A DNA stretch of 64,000 bases, taken from assembly GCA_945910005.1 (NCBI GenBank), contig OX246744.1:3250017-3314016 (forward strand), written 5' to 3'. The stretch's first letter is position 1; each line of letters opens with the position of its first letter. Shown here piece after piece: positions 11,428-22,110 of the stretch. The notes beneath the pieces are model-generated. The model had not been told where the DNA came from, made no database searches, and saw nothing but the letters and a program-made list of their open reading frames with translations. The position numbers were made by a program, and so were the translations under genes. This stretch comes from Isoperla grammatica (lineage: Eukaryota; Arthropoda; Insecta; Plecoptera; Perlodidae).

Positions 11428-12470
11428 ATCGCCCACACAGCTACCTACCGAGTGGCAAGTGAGTGCGTATACGATTATTACGCATTCCTACGCAACAATG
11501 AACGGAGGCCGCCAGCCAGGTGTAAACGGTCGCACACACATTCACACGTGGTGGATTATGACGTCATTACAGGTCGCCCACACTTACAGCTACCTACCGA
11601 GTGGCAAGTGAGTGCGTATACGATTATTACGCATTCCTACGCAACAATGAACGGAGGTCGCCAGCCAGGTGTAAACGGTCGCGCACACACACACACGTGG
11701 TGGATTATGACGTCATTACAGGTCGCCCACACTCACAGCTACCTACCGAGTGGCAAGTGAGTGCGTATACGATTATTACGCATTCCTACGCAACAATGAA
11801 CGGAGGCCGCCAGCCAGGTGTAAACGGTCGCACACACACACACACGTGGTGGATTATGACGTCATTACAGGTCGCCCACACTTACAGCTACCTACCGAGT
11901 GGCAAGTGAGTGCGTATACGATTATTACGCATTCCTACGCAACAATGAACGGAGGCCGCCCGCCAGGTGTAAACGGTCGCGCACACATTCACACACGTGG
12001 TGGATTATGACGTCATTACAGGTCGCCCACACTCACAGCTACCTACCGAGTGGCAAGTGAGTGCGTATACGATTATTACGCATTCCTACGCAACAATGAA
12101 CGGAGGCCGCCCGCCAGGTGTAAACGGTCGCGCACACATTCACACACGTGGTGGATTATGACGTCATTACAGGTCGCCCACACTCACAGCTACCTACCGA
12201 GTGGCAAGTGAGTGCGTATACGATTATTACGCATTCCTACGCAACAATGAACGGAGGTCGCCAGCCAGGTGTAAACGGTCGCGCACACATTCACACACGT
12301 GGTGGATTATGACGTCATTACAGGTTGCCCACACTTACAGCTACCTACCGAGTGGCAAGTGAGTGCGTATACGATTATTACGCATTCCTACGCAACAATG
12401 AACGGAGGTCGCCAGCCAGGTGTAAACGGTCGCACACACATTCACACACGTGGTGGACTATGACGTCATT
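11428..12470. repeat. Tandem array, seven copies of 149-151 bp, each with a CRE and an E-box
   Basis: CTACCTACCGAGTGGCAAGT starts at 11441, 11590, 11739, 11888, 12039, 12190 and 12341. Periods are 149 for the first three intervals and 151 for the next three. Units contain a TGACGTCA palindrome (first at 11559) and a CACGTG a few bases before it. The open frames through the array change frame from copy to copy and do not indicate a protein. Confidence 0.95.
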
Positions 12471-12529
12471 GTAGGCCGGTATGTACACGTTATAGAGGTG
12501 CGAGACCGCTCCGAGCACAACCTCGCGGA

Positions 12530-12660
12530 TGCTTTCGTCATCGACGACGACGAGTGTTTCGTGTGGGTGGCCAACCAGCGAGCCCCAATATCAAATACCG
12601 ATCGCTGATTGATCATTAGCAGGCCTTGCCGTCGTGTACGAGCGAGGCGAGCAATCCTAG
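12530..12660. mobile_element. Degenerate relative of the GCTTTCGTCAC MITE family
   Basis: GATGCTTTCGTCATC is followed by GGCCAACCAGCGAG and a TACCGATCGCTGATTG block in the same order as in the better copies at 3636 and 17580. The right terminus is not clear. Confidence 0.45.
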
Positions 12661-12679
12661 TGAGTGACGCTACCCCTTT

Positions 12680-12835
12680 CTCTTCGGCCCTGCCCAGGGA
12701 CTGCTACCTTATCGTGGTGGGTAGGTTTGTGCGCTTTGACGATTCCTGGAGCTATGCCGGCGGAAGCGTATGCTTCTGGTAGGGCCACCCTAGCCGAACA
12801 TGTCGAGGAGGAGAAGTCAGACGAAATGCAGTCCA
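12680..12835 (-). repeat. Inverted third copy of the 14850-15428 repeat
   Basis: The block with ATGCCGGCGGAAGCGTATGC and the following GAGGAGAAGTCAGACGAAA is the reverse complement of segments at about 15000-15060 and 15295-15345. The 94-167 codon open frames here are read-throughs of this dispersed repeat. Confidence 0.7.
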
Positions 12836-14849
12836 CATCCTCCCTACTCCCTTTTCCTTCCTTTTCCCCTTTCCTCCAAACAGACTCCTATTTCATCTTC
12901 ATATTTCACCCACTCATCGTCTCGATTAGCCAAGTTGCAAAAATATGAGACGTTAAGCCCAAATATCATGATCAATCTCTTCGGCACGAACACTTCTAGT
13001 GGCACAATCCCCCCCATCCTCCCCCAGATCCTCCATTCTGTGGCATTTGTATGGTGTTCATCATGTTCATGTTATTATTTCAAGAATCTACCTCATCAAC
13101 CTTGCAGTTTTCTTCCCGTAAAGCATTATATAATTAATTACAAGTCCCATGGTTCAAGTTTGGATGTATTTAATTATACTGATTTCACTCTTCAAGCTAT
13201 GTACAATAAATGTAGGCCTACCGTTAAAATATTTACTATAGAGCCTATTTTGAGTATAGTTGCCCCGTATGGACAGAGTAAAAACTCAATAGTTTGTAAA
13301 TAACGCCACTGGAACTCAAACTTGTAGTGCACAGGAATAATTAGCGTAGTGTGTAGTTCATTCCTATATTATCTATGTTGGCAGTGCGCTGTTGGTGTGT
13401 TGCTTCCTCGTTCCCGCACTCAAGTCTATCGCATGAACATACAATACCGTGTGAAGATATCACCACCAAGGAAGTCATTCACTCCAACCACCAGGCACAC
13501 AGGAAGCGTCCGACAGACAGGTTAACGTTCTGTCTCGTTATGTTCTCCTGATACACAACATTTCAGGAAACCCGCGCGCGCTTCCTTCTAAATAAATTCG
13601 CTCGGGCCATTTCGTACGTACGTATAATAAAATCGTTTCCAAATGGGCGCTGCTTTGAGGTTTCGGAAATATCTGTCTGTCTGTATGTATGAATGGGACG
13701 CGTGCGAAATTGTTTATTGTTGTGCACGTTTTAACGTGTTCCATCTGTCGGTCGGTGTCTTCTGCTGCGTTGGTCCCTCCCGTGCAAATGCAATAAAAAA
13801 CGGGTACGCGCGCGCCGGCTGGGCGCGGTGCACAAACATTAAATTGCGGCCACGTATATTTATTATTGTGCTTGTTTTCTTTGCATGGTAGATTTGACAT
13901 TTCGCGCCTGCACTCCCGGATTATGTTTTTAGGTGCGCGCGGCGGATGTTTACCCGAAAAACTTGGCCTATTTTTGTTGTATAAATAATAATAATTGTCG
14001 AATTCGTTCGTATGTATATATATATCTTTCGAAATGTCAGTGCGGAAGAAATAATAAGAGGAAAACTGACTTTCTGTCAACGGACATTTTCACGAGGTGT
14101 GGCGGTTATCGCGCGTTCTCCTGTGACGTCACGCTTGATAAGACGGCGCAACCTTCTCTGCATCGATGAACCTTGCTTGCTGTGCTTGGTGTGTTTTGGT
14201 GGTCCAAATGGCCGTGATGTTTGTTCATAGTTCCCACGTGACGTCACAGCGGCCATGATTGCGACACAATTGAGTAGGACCAATCCTAGATCGTTGGTAA
14301 ATACTATTCAAATTTAATAAATAAAACTATTTTAGAATTTAAAAAGTAAACATAAGTATAATAAAAAATAAAATATACCACACATACCAACGTTATTTCA
14401 AACACAGACGGGATTTTAAAGAACTAAGAATTTATATGTTCTACCACAAAACAGCCTTTAATTGTTTCTCCATGGCAACGTCAAAGTTTGATCACAAATG
14501 TGGCCGCCACGCGCAAAGATGTGACGTACGTGCAACGCTGCAGACATGCACAATCTACAGGTGGTGGCGACAAGTAGTGTATATAGTACGACTCGAAGAC
14601 AGTATCCACGCACAAGAAGGATGTACAGTACACAACACATAACATGACACAGATAGTGTAGCTAATTACGTTCGCACGATTAACGATCATTTGCATAAGA
14701 TAACGACGGCCGAGCAACAGCTAGACCGACTGTCAACGACACGCCACTGTTAATGTATTTATGTATGTCCTCGTTGTGTCTTATTGTTGTCACTAATCAG
14801 TCCCTAATGGGTATAGCTCGATAGCGCACCAGGACGCAATGCATTTGCA
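12836..14849. other. No recognisable gene
   Basis: Mixed-composition DNA with several overlapping open frames of 60-180 codons on both strands (for example 13538-14080 minus). None shows a domain, a coherent splice structure or a good start context. I treat them as chance frames. Confidence 0.4.
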
Positions 14850-15428
14850 TGCATGTACAACTTGGCATTCTTTTCTCGTATTGATAATTTGGTGTCTAAC
14901 GACGTAGGTAGGCCTACTCGACAACTAGGTCGCACGAGTATAACGTCGGGGGTGATATTGGAGGACCAAGACAAGTATAGGAGGACGTGGACTGTCTTTC
15001 GTCTGGCTTCTCCTCGTCGACCAGTCCGTCCCTATCAGAAGCATACGCTTCCGCCGGCATAGCTCTCGGGGGTCACCAAAGCATACAATTCCTTGCCAAC
15101 CACGATAAGGTAGTAGGCACATCTAGGCAGGCAGGCAGGCATACAACTTTGCATTCTTTCTTGTATTGATAATTTGGTGTCTAACGACGTAGGTAGGTAG
15201 GTACTCGACAACTAGGTCGCACGAGTATGACTTCTGGGGTGATATTGGAGGAACAAGACAAGTATAGGAGGACGTGGACTGTCTTTCGTCTGGCTTCTCC
15301 ACCTCGACCTGTCCGTTCCTATCAGAAGCATACGCTTCCGCCGGCATAGCTCTCGGGGTCACCAAAGCACACAATTCCTTGCCGACCACGATAAGGTAGC
15401 AGGCACCCCTAGACAGGCAGGCATACAA
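14850..15428. repeat. Two-copy direct duplication of about 290 bp
   Basis: Copy 1 starts near 14853 (TACAACTTGGCATTC) and copy 2 near 15140 (TACAACTTTGCATTC). Both run through the TAACGACGTAGGTAGG and ATCAGAAGCATACGCTTCCG blocks. A short (GGCA)n stretch separates them, and an inverted relative is at 12680-12835, so the unit is a dispersed element duplicated in place. Confidence 0.85.
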
Positions 15429-17579
15429 CTTTGCTTTGCGTTTAGCTGCTAGAGAATGGGATTTTTAACGACATCTGCCTATTTGCCGCACATTTTTGTT
15501 TGTGAGAAGAATGGTATATTATGAGGTAGGTAGGGGGTAATACAAGAGGTTGCCAGCTTGTATGTACCGTAAGGACAAGACGTATGTGTGAGAAAAGGAG
15601 ATCCATTTCTCACACAGTATATGTTACAACTTTTCGTATACCTACCGTAATCACGTTTCACATGCGACGATGACGTTGAGATAAACGGTATCAGGGGCAA
15701 ACTGGAGCAAGTTTCATTTTCTTAACCATCCATAAAAAAAAACTTAAATAAAAGATCTTATACAATGTCCGAAATATAATGTTGAGATGTATTGTTTTGA
15801 GGCGCATTATACTCTCGATATACGCAAATTGCGTTGCAACCGAAAACGAAAAATTTATTTCTGTTATATAGGCTAGTCTTAGCTGCACGATTTTTTTTTT
15901 ATCCGCCGGTACAAAATACAAATTTTGAATCGGTGGCTGTGTAAAAGTATTCGCTAATAACTCCACAGATATATCTTTTTCCAAACTTCGTAGTAGATAC
16001 AAAATTTAGGAATGGTTCTAGAAGTTGTTGCGTCACAATTTTACTTCAAAACGCAATATCGAGAGTTACCACCAACAAAATTAAAAATTACTTTTAAATA
16101 TTTGATAACACCTTCTTCTAATTCTTTCTCCGAGTTTTTGTATGGATATTTAAGAAGATTAAACTAACTTCGAATAATCTCACTGTATCTCAATGCCTGA
16201 ATGTACTCTGTATATAGCCTGTTACACCACCTTACAAGCGCTTGTAACAATGACATACTTGTAACAAGATTCCACACGCCTCCTACGCCCACACACCCAC
16301 TCAACCAACCGCAGCTGAATTCTTATCATCTCTATACAGTGCAATCTACAACAGCAATCTTTATCAATCACCATTCATTAAGCTAATCATGATTGCATCG
16401 CCCCCGAGCTAAGATTTTAGTGTGAAACAATTCAATCCATTGCTTCACACAGATTTTATCGACTTGAATTGAATCATGAGATTAAATAACAGTTGATCGA
16501 TTCATTTCGGAGCTATCGACTTATACGTAAGGATTTACTAGAGATTCAATCAGTTAATCTGGATTGATTGATTGATTGATTGACTGATTGCTATTGGCAC
16601 ATAGGATTTAGCATGTTAATTCAAAACGGTGCTACTAGTACTTCTACGGTCTACTTAAAAAAATAGCATTAAACAAATTACCAAGTTGATTATGATGACG
16701 ACATGGTATCTTAAAAGTAACCCTATTTTTGGTGACACAAGTATGTTATATTTTTTACACCACAATAGAAATGACGAAAAACTACGAGATACCGTAATTT
16801 TCAATGTTATATACACAAATTTCTGCATGTGATGGAAGATAAATATTTTAATAGAGGAGTTTAACAGATGTATAAGTCGTCCATTAGTCCATTAATTACT
16901 CTTAAACTTATAACAGGATTATTATAAATATTTACCTACTTGTACATAAATGTCATTTATTCGGGGCTCGGTAAATTTGTGACCAACCTGTTAAAAATTA
17001 ATACATTTTTCAAAAGGTTATTCGTCTTATTTCGTCGAATAAAAACCGGGTGTATAATATTTTTGAACAGGACGGCCATAAACATACGTAACTGTGACAT
17101 TCATTGTACAAGTAAACATAAATATTTTTAATAATTAGTATAGACTGTACCAAAACATCAAAACTACTGCCAAACATTCATGACATATTCGCTAGATGAA
17201 GACGTGGTGGTACACTCCTTGCGTGCACCATTCACCCACTAACTACACCCGATGGCAACACGAACGAACACTCGGTCGTGTCACTCGTGTGTGTCTATAT
17301 ACTCAACTATGCGTCGTGTCGTGCAAACCGTGGCATGGTTTAATCCACGATGACCCAATCTTCGGTCATAAAGCGCGATGGAGCCGGTACCAATAAATGA
17401 GAAATTTATTACACTCTAAACGCTTCTTACTTACTGTTCATTAAAAATACATCTGAATGAAGGTAGCCTGTCTGCCTAACCCGATTCAAGTATGTATACG
17501 GACGACTAAATAACAAGATGAAGCTCAAATCACTGCACGCGTTTTGTAGATTCCACGGATGAAGTCATTCAGTCAATAG
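15429..17579. other. No recognisable gene; degenerate MITE relative inside
   Basis: AT-rich DNA. At about 16883-17135 the block ATTACTCTTAAACTTATA plus GGATTATTATAAATATTTACC matches the MITE at 10319-10634 but the termini are eroded. A short GATT tetranucleotide run is at about 16562. No gene is supported. Confidence 0.45.
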
Positions 17580-17737
17580 TTGTCCCAAAACAACCTTACA
17601 AATGCTTTCGTCACAGGCAACGGGCTCGTAGCCAATCAACGATCGGTATTTTCGCGGGCTTGTCTCGGGTAGTTTGCTGGTTGGCTACGAATGCCTCGCC
17701 CGTGACGAAAGCATGTGTAAGGTAGTCTTGGGCCAAG
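17580..17737. mobile_element. MITE with GCTTTCGTCAC terminal inverted repeats, copy 2
   Basis: The left arm contains CCTTACAAATGCTTTCGTCAC and the right arm GTGACGAAAGCATGTGTAAGG. The interior matches the copy at 3636 in inverted orientation (CGGGCTTGTCTCGG block). Being present in both orientations with an intact foldback supports a mobile element. Confidence 0.8.
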
Positions 17738-17804
17738 TATATCAGCAAATAGGACCGAGATCCCACTAGTGGAAATTTAATACACGTTATATGACGGTTG
17801 ATGA

Positions 17805-18010
17805 ATGATGAATGATTATGAGGAATGGAGGAAGGGAAGCCTTATACCGACACGTAGCCTACTCCCGTCGAAAAGTACCAAGAGGACCATCGGCTTTACG
17901 TCCCGTCCGAAAGGACGGTGTAACTTTGACCAGTCAAATATAGATAGGTTCCTCCACCAATCTGGACGGACTGCCGAGCAGCCGACGAGAAGAACGACGC
18001 TGTTATACAC
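17805..18010 (-). repeat. Dispersed repeat shared with 26937-27205
   Basis: The reverse complement of this segment matches 26937-27205 over the blocks CGGCAGTCC, GGAGGAACCTAT, CAAAGTTACACCGTCC and ACGTAAAGCCGATGG. The plus copy ends in an AATAAATAAATA tail, so this is probably a SINE. The open frames here are shadows of the repeat. Confidence 0.75.
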
Positions 18011-18767
18011 ATTTCATAAGCTCGCGACCCCATTTTGATTCCTGGCGCGATCCGTAGTTTGAGGAGGTTGAGGGAAGTTATATTTATTACTCAATTGGCG
18101 TGTGTGGATATAGGGCACTAGCAACACCAAAAGACAACAATGAAACAAATGAATTGAATCGATGGACAAACAACAAGCTGTCAAAAAATAATTTCTTCTG
18201 ATTTTGAAAAACAAAAAACAAAAAACAAAACAAAAAAAAACAAAATAAAAACAAATACACATACAAAACTTTCACTTAGTCGTTGTCCATCATTAAAAGT
18301 TTAAAATGGCGAGCAGTTACTATTGCTACACTTGTTTTTATTTCTATGGTTGCAATTTTATTATTTTGACAGCTGATTGTTTGTCCATCAGTTCAATTCA
18401 TTTGTTCCATTGTTGTAGTCCTGATGTGACGTCAGTTGCCGGTTCCCTATAAACAATTTCTAGTCTACCTCGATAGATATCCATATCGTCACACGGAAGT
18501 GTTTCGACTCGGCCACGGAAACACGTACAACAAGAACATCCAACGCCAACCCTTCCGCCCTCCCTCCAGGAAACGGTCCGATTTCGTTTCGTTGTCGTCG
18601 TCGACCGTTAGTTTGTTCGTTAGTTAACAACTCTGCTAACAAGTAAACGCGATTAGCAAAGTGATTCTCCACACCCACCTGTTGCGAAGCATCGTGTATT
18701 ATCACGAGGAAGGACAAGCACACTCACACACAGGTCGCGCCTTTCTCCGTCCGATAGGGTAATAATA
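18011..18767. other. No recognisable gene
   Basis: An A-rich tract (about 18180-18260) and mixed DNA. No supported coding sequence. Confidence 0.4.
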
Positions 18768-18784
18768 GGGGGGGGGGGGGGGGG
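18768..18784 (+). repeat. G17 homopolymer run
   Basis: Seventeen consecutive G directly before the 57-bp tandem array. Confidence 0.95.
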
Positions 18785-18799
18785 TAGGGTACTAATAAT

Positions 18800-20230
18800 C
18801 GTAGACCAAAACACAGGTATATCTTTCTCAAAACACTAATAATTGTAGAACAACCAACTAGCTAAGGAAACACAGGTATATCTTTCTCAAAACACTAATA
18901 ATTGTAGAACAACCAACTAGCTAAGGAAACATATATATCTTTCTCAATACACTAATAATTGTAGAACAACCAACTAGCTAAGGAAACACAGGTATATCTT
19001 TCTCAAAACACTAATAATTGTAGAACAACCAACTAGCTAAGGAAACACAGGTATATCTTTCTCAAAACACTAATAATTGTAGAACAACCAACTAGCTAAG
19101 GAAACATATATATCTTTCTCAATACACTAATAATTGTAGAACAACCAACTAGCTAAGGAAACACAGGTATATCTTTCTCAAAACACTAATAATTGTAGAA
19201 CAACCAACTAGCTAAGGAAACATATATATCTTTCTCAATACACTAATAATCGTAGAACAACCAAAGGAAACACAGATATATCTTTCTCAAAACACTAATA
19301 ATTGTAGAACAACCAACTAGCTTAGGAAACATATATATCTTTCTCAATACACTAATAATCGTAGAACAACCAAAGGAAACACAGATATATCTTTCTCAAA
19401 ACACTAATAATTGTAGAACAACCAACTAGCTAAGGAAACATATATATCTTTCTCAATACACTAATAATCGTAGAACAACCAAAGGAAACACAGATATATC
19501 TTTCTCAAAACACTAATAATTGTAGAACAACCAACTAGCTAAGGAAACACAGGTATATCTTTCTCAAAACACTAATAATTGTAGAACAACCAACTAGCTA
19601 AGGAAACATATATATCTTTCTCAATACACTAATAATCGTAGAACAACCAAAGGAAACACAGATATATCTTTCTCAAAACACTAATAATTGTAGAACAACC
19701 AACTAGCTAAGGAAACACAGATATATCTTTCTCAATATACTAATAATCGTAGAACAACCAAAGGAAACACAGATATATCTTTCTCAAAACACTAATAATT
19801 GTAGAACAACCAACTAGCTAAGGAAACATATATATCTTTCTCAATACACTAATAATCGTAGAACAACCAAAGGAAACACAGATATATCTTTCTCAAAACA
19901 CTAATAATTGTAGAACAACCAACTAGCTAAGGAAACACAGGTATATCTTTCTCAAAACACTAATAATTGTAGAACAACCAACTAGCTAAGGAAACATATA
20001 TATCTTTCTCAATACACTAATAATCGTAGAACAACCAAAGGAAACACAGATATATCTTTCTCAAAACACTAATAATTGTAGAACAACCAACTAGCTAAGG
20101 AAACACAGATATATCTTTCTCAAAACACTAATAATTGTAGAACAACCAACTAGCTAAGGAAACACAGATATATCTTTCTCAATATACTAATAATCGTAGA
20201 CCAATCAACTAACTAAGGAAACAGATATGT
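18800..20230. repeat. Hierarchical minisatellite, about 25 copies of a 46-59 bp unit
   Basis: About 25 occurrences of TATCTTTCTCAA are spaced mostly 57-59 bp. At least three unit types alternate: one with CACAGGTATATC, one with CATATATATC and a short one lacking the CTAGCTAA block. A composite pattern repeats in the second half, which suggests duplication of multi-unit blocks. The sequence CCGATAGGGTAATAATA flanks the array on both sides (about 18750 and 20237). No coding potential. Confidence 0.95.
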
Positions 20231-21164
20231 ATTTCTCCGATAGGGTAATAATAATCATCGTATAAGGAAATCACGTGCGAGCAATACACAGGTTGTAAAT
20301 AAATATAAATAAATCCATCGCGTGGTTGGTTATCTTCCCCATAGATATACAGTGAAACAACCCACGAGGTTTGGTTTTGTTTCACTCCAGCCAGGGCTGG
20401 GCAAACGTTTTGAGGCACAGTCCATGGTGCCAATTGGGTACCTAGGCCCTTTATAAAATATAAATTATGAATAAACAAAATTTAGAATCGCTCAGTGCGG
20501 AGTAGGAAACGATTCCTAAGTCGAAAACATCCCACTTTAAGTTTTCAAAATGGGATAAATCCATGAAGAAAAAAAACTGCACGGCGTCTAGTTTGTCCAC
20601 CCCTGCGTCCAACGCACACCCACCACGTCACAGTTCGAATACGCACGGAAACAAAACAAGTATATATAAACACTTCCACCAAAAGTGTGAATACATTTAT
20701 TACCACCTATATATAGAGTCTAGTAAATTAATTAGACGTGGTTTTCGGTGGATTTATATGATTATACATACGGTCGATTACCGAGCTGTGCTACACCTAA
20801 TGGACTGCAAGGTCAGTGTTGTATATATGGTAGTATCCCATCGATACGGGTTTCAATTCAATTCAAAACCCAAGCGGAAGGAATATTTAAATATCTTCTG
20901 GAAAGAGGTTCGTACAATTATTGCTGGGAGTAGAATTTGCATGTTTATGGGTAGCAAGTTTGCTGTATTACAGTTATATGTATATAAAGTATTGATATAA
21001 TCAAATACGTGGAAACGTTGACTCAGATGAGATGGTTTATGTTGACGAAATAGCAGAGGCCAACATTAGCATTATTTTCTACTTCTCTATAGTTCCTAAT
21101 TCATCTCCTTTTAACTGGTCCATTATGTCCTAGTAACGAAGCACTCAATAAATTCAAAGTTGTT
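20231..21164. other. No recognisable gene
   Basis: One plus-strand open frame of 145 codons (20563-21000) crosses AT-rich DNA with no domain and atypical composition. I do not accept it as a gene. Confidence 0.4.
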
Positions 21165-21390
21165 CTGAATCGGCCTTGTTGATTCTGGCATTTGTCCGCA
21201 GGTGTTCGCACTGTCCAATCACTGATTCATATGTTTCGTATTTGAAATATCGATCTTTGATTGGTTATCGCTCACTCGTCGATGGTGTTCGAAGCCTACA
21301 GGGTTGGTTTAGTCACTTTAAATTAAAGTCCCCCACTGCAAATCAGTTTAGTTACTGAGTGGGTAGACTCTAAATGTGAATTTATTTTCA
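21165..21390 (+). repeat. CTTTAAATTAAAG family repeat, best plus-strand copy
   Basis: A nearly full copy: GGCCTTGTTGATTCTGGCAT at the left, then CAGGTGTTCGCACTGTCCAA, the GCTCACTCGTCGATG block, the TTTAAATTAAAG palindrome, GTTACTGAGTGGGTAGACTC and a TTTATTTTATTT tail. It is nearly identical to the minus copy at 29053-29290, so the family is relatively young. Confidence 0.85.
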
Positions 21391-21479
21391 TTTATTTTAT
21401 TTATGGATAATTTACAACCGAGTATATTGTTTACCTGAACACTCAAACACAGCGGGCGTGACTCACGAGATACTTTCGT

Positions 21480-22110
21480 GCACTCTAGGAACACCGCGTT
21501 CAGGAATCTGTTGATTTCCGCTGAAATAGCGTGCACGAAAGAGCCGGTAGATACGGACGAGAGGTTGACACGAGATTAGTTACGTTAGAAAAAAGTTTAG
21601 AGTGTCTATCTTTACGACGTGAGCTCCATGCAAGCTCACGACAACACCGCGTTCAGGAATATGTTGAATTTCGTTGAAACAGCGTGCACGAAAGGGCCGG
21701 TAGATACGGATAACAGGTTGACACGAGACTAGTTAGGTTAGAAAAAAGTTTAGAGTGTCTATCTTTAGGAATGTAAGCTCCATGCAAGCTCACAACACCG
21801 CGTTCAGGAATATGTTAATTTTCGTCGCAATAGCGTGCACGAAAGGGCCGGTAGATACGGATAACAGGTTGACACGAGACTAGCTAGGTTAGGAAAAAGT
21901 TTAGAGTGTCTATCTTTACGACGTGAGCTCCATGCAAGCTCACGGCAACACCGTGTTCAGGAATATGTTAATTTTCGTCGAAATAGCGTGCACGAAAGGG
22001 CCGGTAGATACGGATAACAGGTTGGCACGAGACTAGCTACGTTAGAAAAAAGTTTAGAGTGTCTATCTTTAAGACATGAGCTCCACGCAAGCTTGCGACA
22101 ACAGGTATCT
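21480..22110. repeat. Tandem array, four copies of about 152 bp
   Basis: ACCGCGTTCAGGAAT (ACCGTG in the last copy) starts at about 21493, 21646, 21797 and 21950, giving periods of 153, 151 and 153. Units share GTGCACGAAAGGGCCGGTAG and a hairpin GTGAGCTCCATGCAAGCTCAC. Copies differ by point changes, so the array is older than the 92-bp array. Confidence 0.9.

Noticed and set aside
11191..12010. Open frames of 67-189 codons on the plus strand
   Set aside because: They run through the 149-151 bp tandem array and an adjoining hAT element. The repeat length is not a constant multiple of 3, so the peptide repeats shift frame from copy to copy.
13538..14080. 180-codon minus-strand frame
   Set aside because: Long by chance in this composition. 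It has Tyr/Asn-rich and low-complexity segments, no domain and competing frames on both strands.
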